Source of the DNA: Kitasatospora sp. SolWspMP-SS2h
GTDB taxonomy: Bacteria > Actinomycetota > Actinomycetes > Streptomycetales > Streptomycetaceae
Length of the DNA: 64,000 bases
NCBI RefSeq assembly: GCF_003259315.1
Contig: NZ_QLLT01000010.1
Coordinates: 124,001 to 188,000, forward strand
Reading direction: 5' to 3'
A program made the translations under genes and the position numbers. Shown in pieces: positions 1 to 9,705 of the stretch (within the stretch, counting starts at the first letter, position 1; every line of letters begins with the position of its first letter). Below the pieces are notes generated by a model, which searched no databases, was not told where the DNA came from, and worked only from the letters and a program-made list of their open reading frames with translations.

Positions 1-788
1 ACGACGTACTTGCGCAGCCGGGCGTGCCCGGTCTCGTACCGCTCGATGCCGACGTGCATCCGCTCCTCGGAGCGGGTCATCGCCTCGTCGTCGTGCTCGG
101 TGCGGCCGGTCCCCCGGACGGCGGGGCCGGGCGCGGCGGCAGCGGCGGCGCGGGCGTCCAGGTCGGAGCGCGCGTCCATGCCGGAACGGGCGTCGGTCCG
201 GCCGCCCGCCGTCGCACCGGCGGCGGTGGTCCCGGCCGCAGCAGCGGTTCCGGTGGCCTTGGCGGTCCCGGTGGTGCCGGTGGTGCCGGTGGCCTTGGCG
301 GTCCCGGCGGTCCCGGCGGCGTCGGTGAGCCGGGTGCGGCCCGTCTTCGACCCGGCCGCCGCGCCTGCCGCACCGGCCGCGCCCGCCGCACCGGCGGCGG
401 TGCCGGTGTCGCCCTCCCGGTGGGCCCAGCCGCCCTCGCCGGGCTGGTTGGCGGCCTTCCACGCGTCGTCCCAGGCGATGCCGTAGTGCTGGTACAGCCG
501 GCGCTCCTCCTGCTCGGAGAGGTGGCCGCCGTTGTCCACGTCGACGTTCGGCGCGTCCTTGACCTTGTCCTTGGCGTAGGGGACCTGGAGGTGGCCGTCG
601 ACCACGTCGGCGTCCCGGATCGGGACGAACGACTCGCTCGAACCGAACCAACCGGTCTTCACGCTCACCCACTCGGGCTTGCCGGTGGCGTCGTCGAGGA
701 AGAGGTGGTCGGCCTTGCCGATCTTGTTGCCCTGAGCGTCGTGCACGGGGTGGTTCAGCATGGAACGGATCTGCTGTTCGGTGATCAT
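1..788 (-). CDS. PRC-barrel / DUF2382 domain protein (partial, C-terminus outside window)
   Basis: The frame opens at ATG 788-786 behind AAGGAGG nine bases upstream and runs off the left edge without a stop. Residues 1-85 form a PRC-barrel: MITEQQIRSMLNHPVHDAQG, then a D-HLFLDDATG-PEWVSVKTG strand pair and SFVPIRDADVVDGHL. About 80 residues of Ala/Gly/Thr-rich linker follow (GAAGAAGAAG, TAKATGTTGT). The visible end, MTRSEERMHVGIERYETGHA and RLRKYVV, is the start of a DUF2382 domain. PRC-barrel/DUF2382 proteins are common in actinobacteria and are often linked to stress, but their biochemical role is not established. It is the first gene of the window and has no clear operon partner here. Confidence 0.9.
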   Translation of the reverse strand, partial: MITEQQIRSMLNHPVHDAQGNKIGKADHLFLDDATGKPEWVSVKTGWFGSSESFVPIRDADVVDGHLQVPYAKDKVKDAPNVDVDNGGHLSEQEERRLYQHYGIAWDDAWKAANQPGEGGWAHREGDTGTAAGAAGAAGAAGAAAGSKTGRTRLTDAAGTAGTAKATGTTGTTGTAKATGTAAAAGTTAAGATAGGRTDARSGMDARSDLDARAAAAAAPGPAVRGTGRTEHDDEAMTRSEERMHVGIERYETGHARLRKYV

Positions 789-978
789 GTGCTCACGCCT
801 CCTTCACATTCCAGCACTGGGCGCGTGGCCCGCTCGGCCGGACTGAAACCCACTTCCGGGATACATTCACGCAAAGTGACCGAAATCGGGCGAATTCGCC
901 GCCCTCGCTCACGCTGCGTCCCCGGTGCGGACCGTGCCGCACCGGGGACGTCCGGCGGAGTGCGCCCGGCGGGCCGGG

Positions 979-1173
979 CTACACCCCGTCCCCGTCGCCG
1001 TCGCCCTCCCCGGCCTCGACGCCGTCCCCGTCGCCGGGGTCCAGGCCGGCCTCCTCGCGGTCCTCCTCGGTGCGCTCTTCCAGCTCGGTCTCGTCGGGCC
1101 GCCGCGGCAGGCCGCCGCCGTGGCCGGTGTCGGGGTCGCCCTCGACCGCCTTGTTCGACTTGTGGTGGGACAC
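979..1173 (-). CDS. Small acidic protein of unknown function
   Basis: A 64-codon frame starts at GTG 1173-1171, preceded by GGAGG six bases upstream, and ends with TAG. The product begins MSHHKSNKAVEGDPDTG and is then dominated by Asp, Glu and Gly (ETELEERTEEDREEAG, ending in a DGDGDG tail), giving a very acidic, probably disordered protein without membrane or signal segments. The ribosome binding site is the main evidence that it is a real gene. It lies between the PRC-barrel gene and the DUF2252 gene, about 100 bp from the latter. I do not recognise a function. Confidence 0.6.
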   Translation of the reverse strand: MSHHKSNKAVEGDPDTGHGGGLPRRPDETELEERTEEDREEAGLDPGDGDGVEAGEGDGDGDGV

Positions 1174-1269
1174 GGTTGCCTCCGGCAGTGGTGCGGACGT
1201 TGCTTCCCTCCATCACCCCCCGCCGCCGGACGGTCCGCAAACCGGGGAGCCGGGCCGTGCGCCCCGCCC

Positions 1270-2622
1270 CTAGGCGTTCTCGGCCCGCACCTCGCCGGCG
1301 GCGATCGCGGCGGTGAGGCGGGCGTGGTCGGCGGCGTTGAGCTCGGCGTAGCGGTGGGCGAAGGCGGTGACGGCGCGGTCGAAGGCGTCGCCGCGGCCGA
1401 GGTAGGCGGCGATGGCGATCCGGTCGCCGGAGCGGGCGTGGGCGCGGGCCAGGGCGGTGCCGCAGAGCCGGGCGTAGGCGCGCAGGGCGCGGGTGGTCAG
1501 GGCGCCGACCTCGGCGGAGCCCTTCATGTCGCGCAGTTGGCGCCAGTAGAAGTGCCGGTCGGCCGGTCCGGTCATCCAGCCGAGGAAGATGTCGCTCGCG
1601 GCCTGGATGAGGCGCTGCCCGGCGACCACCCGCTGCCCGTGGTGGACGTACCGGCTCGGCCTGGCGTAGGGCTCCAGGACGGACGCCCCGGCCTCCTTGA
1701 CCTGGAGCATCAGCGGGTCGCCGGCGTCCCGGCCCTGGAGCAGGACGACGTGGCAGCGGGTGCCGACGCTGCCGACGCCGACCACCTTGCGGGCGGTGTC
1801 GACGTAGCGGTAGCGGTCGAGCAGCCGCCCGCGCTCCTCGGGGAGGGTGGCGCGGTAGTCGGCGAGCATGCCGTGCACCTCGTCCGGGTCGACGCCGACG
1901 TGCTCGATCAGCGGGGGCTGGTCCTTGAAGCGGCGGCGGCCGGTGGCGGTGGTCTCGGTGAGCTTGCCCGCGGCCTGGAGGCTGTCGCGGCGGCGGGCGG
2001 CGGCCAGGTCGGCCTCGACCCGGCGGCGGGGCTTCCCCGTGAGCCGGGCGAGCAGGTCGTCGGCGTCGATCCGCCGGTACCAGACCGGGAGTTCGCCGAG
2101 CCCGGCGAGCTGCCGGACGTGCTCGCGGTAGGCGCGGACGGCCTCCCGCACCACCCGGTGGGCGTCCTCGGGGCGCTCGCCGTTCTCCCGGGCGGCGACG
2201 GCGAGGCTGGCGGCCAGCCGCTGGACGTCCCACTCGAACGGGCCGGGCAGCGTCTCGTCGAAGTCGTTCAGGTCGAACAGCAGAGCCCGTTCGGGCGAGG
2301 CGAAGAGCCCGAAGTTGACCAGGTGGGCGTCGCCGCAGAGCTGGACGGTCAGGCCGCTGTCGGGGGCGGCGGCCAGGTCGCCGGCCATCACGGCGGCGGC
2401 GCCGCGCAGGAAGGCGAACGGGGAGGCGGCCATCCGGCCGGTGCGGATCGGGACGAGTTCCGGGACCCGGTCGGCGGCCTGGGCGCGCAGCACGGCGAGC
2501 GGGTCGGGGCGGTCGGCGGCGGGCCGCCAGTGCCCGGCGGTGGAGCGCGGGGCGCGGGCCCGGGCGGCGCGGCCGGCCTCCGTGCGCTCGTCGACCGTCA
2601 GGTAGGGGGCGGGGGCGTCCAT
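1270..2622 (-). CDS. DUF2252 domain-containing protein
   Basis: A 450-residue protein starts at ATG 2622 behind GAGGAG. It matches DUF2252 in length and layout: RTGRMAASPFAFLRGAA near residue 60, the LCGDAHLVNFG motif near 95, a DLNDFDETLPGPFEWDVQRL block near 115, and VGVGSVGTRCHVVLLQGRD in the middle. The GDAHLxNFG and DFDE signatures resemble the catalytic and metal loops of aminoglycoside-phosphotransferase/kinase-fold proteins, so a phosphotransfer role is often guessed, but the family is uncharacterised. The neighbours do not help to assign it. Confidence 0.9.
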   Translation of the reverse strand: MDAPAPYLTVDERTEAGRAARARAPRSTAGHWRPAADRPDPLAVLRAQAADRVPELVPIRTGRMAASPFAFLRGAAAVMAGDLAAAPDSGLTVQLCGDAHLVNFGLFASPERALLFDLNDFDETLPGPFEWDVQRLAASLAVAARENGERPEDAHRVVREAVRAYREHVRQLAGLGELPVWYRRIDADDLLARLTGKPRRRVEADLAAARRRDSLQAAGKLTETTATGRRRFKDQPPLIEHVGVDPDEVHGMLADYRATLPEERGRLLDRYRYVDTARKVVGVGSVGTRCHVVLLQGRDAGDPLMLQVKEAGASVLEPYARPSRYVHHGQRVVAGQRLIQAASDIFLGWMTGPADRHFYWRQLRDMKGSAEVGALTTRALRAYARLCGTALARAHARSGDRIAIAAYLGRGDAFDRAVTAFAHRYAELNAADHARLTAAIAAGEVRAENA

Positions 2623-2727
2623 CGGCGGGGCTCCTCACGGCGTCGGGGCCGGAGACGTACCCGCCCCGGCGCGCCGCCGTACCGTCGGCGGGCACCGGGG
2701 CGGCGGTCGCTCACCCGGAGGGCCGCA

Positions 2728-4134
2728 CTACATGTTGATCATGTGTCCGGCCAGGCCGTGGATCGCCTCCTTGACGGCCTCGCCCAGCGTCGGGTGGGCG
2801 TGCACGTTGCGGCCGACCTCGTGCACCGTCAGGTCCCACTGCTGGGCCAGCGTCAGTTCGGGCAGCAGCTCGGTGACCTCGGGGCCGATCAGGTGGGCGC
2901 CGAGCAGTTCGCCGTGGGTCTCGTCGGCGATGACCTTGACGAAGCCGACCGGCTGGCCGAGGCCGTGCGCCTTGCCGTTGGCGGTGAACGGGAACTTCTG
3001 CACCTTGACGGCGTAGCCCTGCTCGCGGGCCTGCGCCTCGGTGTACCCGAAGCTGGCGACCTGCGGCTGGCAGTAGGTGGCGCGCGGGACCATCACGAAG
3101 TCGATCTCCATGGTCTCGGCCCCGGCGATGGTCTCGGCGGCGATCACGGCCATCGCCTCGGCGGCGTGCGCGAGCATCAGCTTCGCGGTGACGTCGCCGA
3201 TCGCGAAGATGTGCTCGACGCTGGTGCGGCCCCGGCCGTCGACGGCGATCGCGCCGCGCTCGGTGAGCTGCACGCCGGTCGCCTCCAGGCCGTAGCCCTG
3301 GACGCGCGGCACGAAGCCGATCGCCTGGAGCACCTTGTCGGCCTCCAGTACCTCCTGCTTGCCGTCCCGTGTGACGGTGACCTTCACCGGGCCCGCCGGG
3401 TCGGAGTCGTCGATCGCGTCGACCCGGGTGGAGGTGAGCACCTTGATGCCCAACTTGCGGTACTGCTTGGCGAGTTCGGCGGAGACGTCGGCGTCCTCCA
3501 GCGGCACCATCCGGTCCAGGAACTCGACGACGGTGACCTGCACGCCGTAGTTGTGCAGCACGTACGCGAACTCGACGCCGATCGCGCCGGCGCCCGCGAT
3601 GACGATCGACTCCGGCAGCCGCTCGGTGAGGATCTGCTCCTCGTAGGTGACGACCCGCTCGCTGAGCGAGGTGCCGGGCAGCAGCCGGGTGGTGGCGCCG
3701 GTCGCGATGACGCAGTGGTCGAAGGTGACCATCTCGAAGCCGCCGGCGGCGAGCTTGACCTGGAGGGTGTGGTCGTCGACGAAGGTGCCCCAGCCGTCGT
3801 ACTCGGTGATGCCGTTCTTCTTCATCAGGTAGTGGACGCCCTTGACCCGGCCGTCGGCGACCTGCCGGGAGCGGCTGAACGCCTTGCCGTAGTCGAAGGA
3901 GACCTTGCCGTCGACCTGGAGGCCGTACAGCTCGGCCTCGTTCAGCACGGTGTGCGCGAGCTCGGCGTTGCGCAGCAGGGCCTTCGAGGGGATGCAGCCG
4001 ACGTTGAGGCAGACGCCGCCCCAGTACTTGGCCTCGATCACGGCGGTGCGCAGGCCGAGCTGGGCGGAGCGGACGGCGGCGGTGTAGCCGCCGGGGCCGG
4101 CGCCCAGGACGACCACGTCGTAGTGCGTGCTCAT
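2728..4134 (-). CDS. lpdA: Dihydrolipoyl dehydrogenase
   Basis: This 468-residue flavoprotein oxidises the dihydrolipoamide of 2-oxoacid dehydrogenase complexes or the glycine cleavage system with NAD+. Visible motifs are the FAD-binding [17 protein letters not shown] at residue 12, the redox disulfide [13 protein letters not shown], the NAD-binding [17 protein letters not shown], the second FAD motif IFAIGDV, and the C-terminal catalytic His-Glu pair in [13 protein letters not shown] 4134 overlaps the stop of the upstream M1 aminopeptidase by four bases (ATGA), so the two are probably co-transcribed. No E1/E2 or glycine-cleavage genes lie nearby. Another class I pyridine nucleotide-disulfide oxidoreductase specificity cannot be excluded, but the match is close to the lipoamide branch. 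Confidence 0.93.
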   Translation of the reverse strand: MSTHYDVVVLGAGPGGYTAAVRSAQLGLRTAVIEAKYWGGVCLNVGCIPSKALLRNAELAHTVLNEAELYGLQVDGKVSFDYGKAFSRSRQVADGRVKGVHYLMKKNGITEYDGWGTFVDDHTLQVKLAAGGFEMVTFDHCVIATGATTRLLPGTSLSERVVTYEEQILTERLPESIVIAGAGAIGVEFAYVLHNYGVQVTVVEFLDRMVPLEDADVSAELAKQYRKLGIKVLTSTRVDAIDDSDPAGPVKVTVTRDGKQEVLEADKVLQAIGFVPRVQGYGLEATGVQLTERGAIAVDGRGRTSVEHIFAIGDVTAKLMLAHAAEAMAVIAAETIAGAETMEIDFVMVPRATYCQPQVASFGYTEAQAREQGYAVKVQKFPFTANGKAHGLGQPVGFVKVIADETHGELLGAHLIGPEVTELLPELTLAQQWDLTVHEVGRNVHAHPTLGEAVKEAIHGLAGHMINM

Positions 4135-5546
4135 ATTCCTCGATCCTTCAGGAAGCGGCGGACGGCCTCGCGGCCCGTGCCTCCCAGTACACCAGGCCGG
4201 GGGGCCGGGGACGGCTCCGGCTCCGGGACGGGCAGGTCGGGCAGCGCGCCCCGGTGCAGCCAGGCGTCGAACAGCGGGCCGAGCGGGCGGTCGGTGTAGC
4301 GGGCGGCGTGCGCGGCGAGGTCGGCGGTGGTGGCCACGGCGTGCCGGTAGGCGGTGGCCCAGTCGCGCAGCAGCCGGAAGAAGGCGGGGTCGCCGAGGGC
4401 GCAGCGCAGCGCGTGCACGGTCAGGCCGCCGCGCTCGTAGACCCGGTCGTCGAACATGTGCCGCTTGCCGGGGTCGCCGATCGCCAGGTCCTGCGGCAGG
4501 CCGCGCAGCTGGAGGTGGGCGGCGGCGGCCAGGCGCTGGGCGGTGGGGCCGCCGGTGCGCTCGGACCAGAGCCACTCGGCGTACTTGGCCAGGCCCTCGT
4601 TGAGCCAGATGTGCCGCCAGTCGGCGACGGTGACGCTGTTGCCGAACCACTGGTGGGCCAGCTCGTGGGCGACCAGCCGTTCCCAGCCGCGCCGCCCGTC
4701 GAGGTGGTTGCGGCCGAAGGTGGCCATGCCCTGCGCCTCGACCGGCACGTCGAGGTCCTCGTCGACCACGGCGACGGTGTACCCGTCGAACGGGTACGGG
4801 CCGAACAGCTCCTCGAACAGGCGCATCATCTGCGGCTGCCGGGCGAAGTCGTGCTCGAACCGGGCCGCCAGCGGCTGCGGCACCCAGCCGCTCTGCGGGA
4901 CGGTGCCGGGGGCCCGCTCGGTCAGCGGGACCTGCCGCAGCGGGGCGATCGCCAGCCCGACCAGGTAGGGGGCGGTGGGCGCGGGCTGCTCGTAGACCCA
5001 GGTGGTGGCGGAGGAGCGGGTGGTGCGGCTGAGCAGGCGCCCGCCGGTGACCACGGCGTACGGGGTCGCGGTGGTCACCGTCAGCTGGTAGGCGGCCTTG
5101 TCGGCGGGGCGGTCGTTGCAGGGGAACCAGGACGGGGCGCCGACCGGCTGGGAGGCGACCAGCGCGCCGTCGGTGATCTCCTCGAAGCCGATCCCGCCCC
5201 AGGGACTGCGCACCGGGCGCGGGTTGCCGGACCAGTGCACCTCGCAGGTGAAGACCGCCCCGGCGGCGGGGGCCTTGGCGGGCCTGATCCGGAGCTTGCC
5301 GTCCCGGTGGGCGTAGTGCGCGGCCTTCCCGTCGACCAGCACCCGGCCGATCCGGAAGTCGGTCAGGTCGAGGGTGAACTCGCGCAGCGGCTCGGGCCCG
5401 GCGATGGCGGCGATCCGGGCGGAGGCGGCCAGCCGGTTGGGGCCGGGCCGGTAGTCGAGGGCGAGTTCGTAGCGGTGGGCGCGGTAGCGCGGGTCCCCGT
5501 GCCGGGGGAAGTACGGGTCGGCGGCGGGGGCCGGCTTGGAGCTCAA
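4131..5546 (-). CDS. M1-family zinc aminopeptidase
   Basis: A gluzincin of about 471 residues. The zinc site is complete: [10 protein letters not shown], then Glu exactly 18 residues after the second His in [11 protein letters not shown]. The usual GAMEN exopeptidase motif is replaced by [10 protein letters not shown]. The N-terminal half is the beta-sandwich typical of M1 enzymes ([12 protein letters not shown]). I chose TTG 5546 because AGGAGGA sits just upstream; an in-frame GTG at 5579 has no visible ribosome binding site but would extend the protein by 11 residues. The gene lies about 35 bp (or 3 bp with the GTG start) after the Pls/PosA-like NRPS and overlaps lpdA, so the three form one unit. 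Placement beside a poly-amino-acid-synthetase-like NRPS suggests product processing or self-protection. Confidence 0.9.
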   Translation of the reverse strand: MSSKPAPAADPYFPRHGDPRYRAHRYELALDYRPGPNRLAASARIAAIAGPEPLREFTLDLTDFRIGRVLVDGKAAHYAHRDGKLRIRPAKAPAAGAVFTCEVHWSGNPRPVRSPWGGIGFEEITDGALVASQPVGAPSWFPCNDRPADKAAYQLTVTTATPYAVVTGGRLLSRTTRSSATTWVYEQPAPTAPYLVGLAIAPLRQVPLTERAPGTVPQSGWVPQPLAARFEHDFARQPQMMRLFEELFGPYPFDGYTVAVVDEDLDVPVEAQGMATFGRNHLDGRRGWERLVAHELAHQWFGNSVTVADWRHIWLNEGLAKYAEWLWSERTGGPTAQRLAAAAHLQLRGLPQDLAIGDPGKRHMFDDRVYERGGLTVHALRCALGDPAFFRLLRDWATAYRHAVATTADLAAHAARYTDRPLGPLFDAWLHRGALPDLPVPEPEPSPAPRPGVLGGTGREAVRRFLKDRGI

Positions 5547-5582
5547 CGCGGGGGTTCCTCCTGGCGCGGGGGCGGTCACTGC

Positions 5583-8500
5583 TTACTGCCAGGCTTCGAT
5601 CGGGTTGCCGAGCCAGCGGGTGTCGGCGGGCACCGTCTCGGCCCGCATCACCAGGGAGGCCGGGCCGAGGGTGGAGCGCTCGCCGACGGTGCTGCCGGGC
5701 AGCACGATCCCGCCCGGGCCCAGGGTGGCGCCCGCGCGGAGCTCCACAGTATCCAGCCGCATGATCCGGTCGTGGAAGAGGTGGGTCTGCAGCACGCAGC
5801 CGCGGTTGACGCTGACGCCGTCGCCGAGGGTGACCAGGTCGGCCTCGGGCAGCCAGTAGCTCTCGCACCACACGCCGCGGCCGATCCTCGCGCCGAGCGC
5901 GCGCAGCCACAGGGTCATCAGCGGCGTCCCGGCGGTGCGGCCGACCAGCCAGGGCACGGCGAGGACCTCGGTGAAGGTGTCGGCCAGCTCGTTGCGCCAG
6001 ACGAAGCCGGACCACAGCGGGTGCTCGACCGCCCGGAACCGGCCGACCAGCAGCCACTTGGCGGCGGCGGAGACCAGGCAGGCGGCCAGGCCCGCGCCGA
6101 GCAGCACCGGGCCGGACAGCAGCGGCGCGTCCAGGGCGCAGAGCGCGGCGGCGGTGAGCACGGCCAGCGCGGCGGAGGCGAGCACCGGGACGATCCGGGC
6201 CAGTTCGGTCAGGCCGCGGGCCCAGCGCAGCCGGGCGGGCGGCTCGTAGGTGAGGGCGAGGTCGGCGGTGTCGGCGGCCCGGGGCAGCCTGACCGGCGGC
6301 ATCCCGAGGTAGGAGCTGCCGCGCTTGGCCTTCTTGGGCGTCGCGGAGAGCACCCCGACCAGGCCCCGGTCGGGGACGGCCCGGCCGGGCGCGGTCATCC
6401 CGGAGTTGCCGAGGAAGGCCCGCTCGCCGATCTCGGCCCGCCCGATCCGCAGCCAGCCGCCGCCCAGCTCGTACGGGGCGATCAGGGTGTCGTCGGCGAG
6501 GAAGGCGCCGTCGCCGACCTTGGTCAGGCTGGGCAGCGCCAGCACGGTGGAGACCTCCGCGCCCTTGCCGACCCGCATGCCGAGCAGCCGCAGCCAGACC
6601 GGGGTGATCAGCCCGGCGTACAGCGGGAACAGCGTCTCGCGGGCCAGGTCCATCAGCTGGCTGACCGTCCAGGCCTGCCAGCCGGTGCGGCCGTGCAGCG
6701 GGTGGTAGCCGGTGCGCAGGCCGAGCGAGAGCAGCCGGACGCCCGCCAGGACGAGCGCGGCGTAGGCCAGCCCGTAGGCGAGGGTGGCGGGGACGAGGGC
6801 GGCCAGGGCGCCCCGCAGGGCCTGGGCGAGGTCGTCGCCGGGGTGGACGAACTGCCCGGCGATCAGCAGGCCGGGCAGCGCGGCGAGCAGCGGCAGCAGG
6901 GAGAGCGCGAAGCCGGTGGCGCCGTAGGCGGCGGCCCAGCCGGGGGTGCGCGGGGGGCGCTGCGCGGGCCAGCCGCGCTGGGCCTTGCCGGTCTTGGCGG
7001 CGGGCGCGCCGGCCCAGCGCTGGCCGGTGGGGACGGCGCCGGTGACGCCGGAGCCGGGGGCGATCTCGGCGCGCTTGCCGATCTTGGCGCCGGGCAGCAG
7101 GGTCGAGCGGGTGCCGACCACGGCGCCCGCGCCGATCCGCAGCGCGCCGATCTCCAGCCGGTCGCCGTCCAGCCAGTGGCCGGACAGGTCGACCTCGTTC
7201 TCGACCGCGCAGCCCTTGCCCAGGCGCAGCAGGCCGGTGACCGGCGGCAGGGCGTGCAGGTCGACGTCGGGGGCGACCCGGCAGCCGAGCGCCCGGGCGT
7301 AGCGGACCAGCCAGGAGCCGGAGAGGCCGACCGCGCCGGAGGCTTCGGCGAGCCGTTCGGCGGCCCACAGCCGCAGGTGGACGGAGCCGCCGCGCGGGTA
7401 GCTGCCGGGGCCGACGCCGCGCAGCAGCAGCCGGGCGCCGCCGGCCGCGATCGCCAGCCGGCCGGGCGCGGAGTACAGCAGCAGGGCGCTGGCGGCCAGC
7501 AGCCACCAGGGCGCGCGGGGGGCCCACGGGTAGTCGCCGAGCAGGTGCAGGACGGTGCCGAGCGCGCCGAGGGCGAGCGACCAGCGCAGGCCGGTGAGGG
7601 TGGCCAGCGGCAGCGTCAGCAGCAGTTGCAGGGCCTGGGCGCGGCGGGGCGTCGGGGTGACGGTGCGGGCCGGGCCCCCGGCCTGGGCGGACTTCTCCAG
7701 CAGCCGGGCCAGCTTGCGTAGGGTGGGCTGCTGGTAGATGTCCAGGACGGAGACGGCCGGGTAGCGGGCGCGCAGCAGGGTGGTGAGCTGGGCGGCGGCC
7801 AGCGAGCCGCCGCCGATCGCGAAGAAGTCGTCGTCGGCGCCGCGCACCGGGGTGCCGAGGATCTGCGCCCACTGCTCGGCGAGCCACGCCTCGGTGCCGT
7901 AGAGCTGCTCGGCGGGCCCGGCGGTCTCCAGCTCGGGCAGCGGCCAGGGCAGCGCGTCCCGGTCGACCTTGCCGGAGGTGCGGGTGGGCAGGTGGTCGAC
8001 GGGGGCGAGCAGCGGGACGAGGGCGGCGGGCAGTTCGGCGCGCAGCCGGGCGACGGCGGCGTCCCGGTCGAAGCCGTCCTGGGTGACCAGGTAGCCGACC
8101 AGCAGCTGGTTGCCGCCGCGGGCGGTGCGCACGGCGGCGGCGGCGCCGGAGACGGCGGGCAGCGCCTGGAGGGCCGCGTCGACCTCGCCGAGCTCGATCC
8201 GCCGGCCGCCGAGCTTGATCTGCTCGTCGGCGCGGCCGAGGAAGACCAGGCCCTCGGGTTCGGCGCGCACCAGGTCGCCGGAGCGGTAGGCGCGCTCCCA
8301 GCCGAGGGACTCCAGCGGGGCGTACTTCTCGGCGTCCTTGGCCGGGTCGAGGTAGCGGGCCAGGCCGACGCCGCCGATCACCAGCTGGCCGCTGCCGCCC
8401 ATCGGGACGGGTTCGCCGGCCTCGTCGACGACGGCGAGCTCCCAGCCGTCCAGCGGCAGGCCGATCCGGACCGGGGGGCGGCCGGTCAGCAGGGCGCCGC

Positions 8501-9395
8501 AGGCGACCACGGTGGCCTCGGTGGGGCCGTAGGTGTTCCACACCTCGCGGCCCTCGGTGACCAGGCGCTCGGCGAGTTCGGGCGGGCACGCCTCGCCGCC
8601 GAAGATCAGCAGCCGGACCTCGTTGAGCGCCTCGGCGGGCCAGAGCGCGGCCAGGGTCGGGACGGTGGAGATCACGGTGATCTCCTGCTCGGCCAGCCAC
8701 GGCCCGAGGTCGGCGCCGGAGCGGACCTGGGCGCGCGGGACGGGCACCAGGCAGGCGCCGTGCCGCCAGGCCAGCCACATCTCCTCGCAGGAGGCGTCGA
8801 AGGCCACCGACAGCCCGGCCATCACCCGGTCGCCAGGGCCGACCGGCTCCTCCCGGAGGAACATCGCGGCCTCGGCGTCGACGAACGCGGCGGCGCTGCG
8901 GTGGGTGACGGCGACGCCCTTGGGCCTGCCGGTGGAGCCGGAGGTGAAGATGATCCAGGCGTCGTGCTCCGGGCCGGGCTCCCGGGCCTCGTGGCCGGAC
9001 GGCTTGACCTTCTCCAGCCGGTGGTCGGCGCCGATCACCGCGTTCACGTCGGCCTCGCCGAAGACCAGCTCGGCCCGCTCGTCCGGGTCCTCGAAGTCGA
9101 CCGGCACGTAGGCGGCGCCCGCGGCGAGCACCGCCAGGATCGCCACGTACAGCTGGTTGCCGCCGGAGGGGACGCGGACGCCGACCCGGTCGCCGAGGCC
9201 GACGCCCGCCCGGGCCAGGTGCCGGCGGACCCGCTCCACCTCGGTGAGCAGCGCCGCGTAGCTGAGCGTCTCGCGCCCGTCGTCCAGGGCCGGCTCCTGG
9301 GGGTGGGCGGCGGCGGTGGCGGCCAGCACGTCGACCAGGGTGCGCGGCGCGGGGGCGGCCTGGGCGCGGAACAGCGCGGTATCGGGAACGGTCAT
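5583..9395 (-). CDS. Pls/PosA-family non-ribosomal peptide synthetase (A-T-membrane/LbH)
   Basis: About 1270 residues, near the roughly 1300 expected for the Pls family. An adenylation domain fills residues 1-500, with the A3 loop [10 protein letters not shown] at 151-160, A4 [10 protein letters not shown]5 WNTYGPTEA and A10 [10 protein letters not shown] carrier domain follows ([16 protein letters not shown], phosphopantetheine Ser). The C-terminal 700 residues alternate hydrophobic helices with three left-handed beta-helix, acetyltransferase-like stretches, which is the TIGR02353-type terminal region instead of ordinary C domains. By motif alignment the specificity residues read D-A-E-S-I-G-T-V-V-K, which resembles lysine codes as I recall them. 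The start is ATG 9395 behind GAGGA; an ATG 20 codons upstream (9455) is an alternative. It heads a unit with an M1 peptidase and lpdA. Confidence 0.9.
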   Translation of the reverse strand: MTVPDTALFRAQAAPAPRTLVDVLAATAAAHPQEPALDDGRETLSYAALLTEVERVRRHLARAGVGLGDRVGVRVPSGGNQLYVAILAVLAAGAAYVPVDFEDPDERAELVFGEADVNAVIGADHRLEKVKPSGHEAREPGPEHDAWIIFTSGSTGRPKGVAVTHRSAAAFVDAEAAMFLREEPVGPGDRVMAGLSVAFDASCEEMWLAWRHGACLVPVPRAQVRSGADLGPWLAEQEITVISTVPTLAALWPAEALNEVRLLIFGGEACPPELAERLVTEGREVWNTYGPTEATVVACGALLTGRPPVRIGLPLDGWELAVVDEAGEPVPMGGSGQLVIGGVGLARYLDPAKDAEKYAPLESLGWERAYRSGDLVRAEPEGLVFLGRADEQIKLGGRRIELGEVDAALQALPAVSGAAAAVRTARGGNQLLVGYLVTQDGFDRDAAVARLRAELPAALVPLLAPVDHLPTRTSGKVDRDALPWPLPELETAGPAEQLYGTEAWLAEQWAQILGTPVRGADDDFFAIGGGSLAAAQLTTLLRARYPAVSVLDIYQQPTLRKLARLLEKSAQAGGPARTVTPTPRRAQALQLLLTLPLATLTGLRWSLALGALGTVLHLLGDYPWAPRAPWWLLAASALLLYSAPGRLAIAAGGARLLLRGVGPGSYPRGGSVHLRLWAAERLAEASGAVGLSGSWLVRYARALGCRVAPDVDLHALPPVTGLLRLGKGCAVENEVDLSGHWLDGDRLEIGALRIGAGAVVGTRSTLLPGAKIGKRAEIAPGSGVTGAVPTGQRWAGAPAAKTGKAQRGWPAQRPPRTPGWAAAYGATGFALSLLPLLAALPGLLIAGQFVHPGDDLAQALRGALAALVPATLAYGLAYAALVLAGVRLLSLGLRTGYHPLHGRTGWQAWTVSQLMDLARETLFPLYAGLITPVWLRLLGMRVGKGAEVSTVLALPSLTKVGDGAFLADDTLIAPYELGGGWLRIGRAEIGERAFLGNSGMTAPGRAVPDRGLVGVLSATPKKAKRGSSYLGMPPVRLPRAADTADLALTYEPPARLRWARGLTELARIVPVLASAALAVLTAAALCALDAPLLSGPVLLGAGLAACLVSAAAKWLLVGRFRAVEHPLWSGFVWRNELADTFTEVLAVPWLVGRTAGTPLMTLWLRALGARIGRGVWCESYWLPEADLVTLGDGVSVNRGCVLQTHLFHDRIMRLDTVELRAGATLGPGGIVLPGSTVGERSTLGPASLVMRAETVPADTRWLGNPIEAWQ

Positions 9396-9705
9396 CACGG
9401 CCACACGGTCCTCGTCCTGGGTTCCCCGGCGGTCAACCGAAGGCGTCGAAAGCAAGACAACCTGGGCAAGTTTACCGGTCAGGCGGGGTGCGGGGCCGGA
9501 GGCGGCGGGCCGGCGGACCGGTGGACGGGGGGCCGGGACGGCGGGCGGGGGCCGGGCGCGGGCCGACGGGTGGTCGGCCCGCGCCGCTGCGCGGCTGGTT
9601 GCGGGGGGTGTGCGGGCGGCCGGGCTGACGGGGCGTCAACCGGCTGGCGCGCCGGAGTACTCCCGGTATTCATCCAGTGTTCACGCGCCCGCCTCGTCGG
9701 TGTGG
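9396..9705. other. Intergenic region between permease and NRPS genes
   Basis: About 310 bp between two minus-strand genes. It holds a strong hairpin (9556-9584) that should end permease transcription, and presumably the NRPS promoter between the hairpin and 9396. I see no convincing -35/-10 pair and no conserved small gene. Confidence 0.6.
9556..9584 (-). terminator. Terminator-like hairpin downstream of the APC permease
   Basis: A perfect 12-bp inverted repeat (GCGCGGGCCGAC / GTCGGCCCGCGC) with the 5-nt loop GGGTG, about 120 bp after the permease stop codon. There is no U-tract, as is usual in actinobacteria. Confidence 0.6.

Noticed and set aside
925..4299. A very long open frame on the plus strand (over 1100 codons) opposite the DUF2252 and lpdA genes
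   Set aside because: It reads as Gly/Ala/Val/Asp low complexity and is antisense to genes with clear motifs. Such frames are normal in this GC range.
2728..8778. A single 2016-codon minus-strand frame covering the NRPS, peptidase and lpdA regions
   Set aside because: Only its last 468 codons (lpdA) make sense; the rest is an out-of-frame, Arg/Pro-rich reading of the NRPS and peptidase genes.
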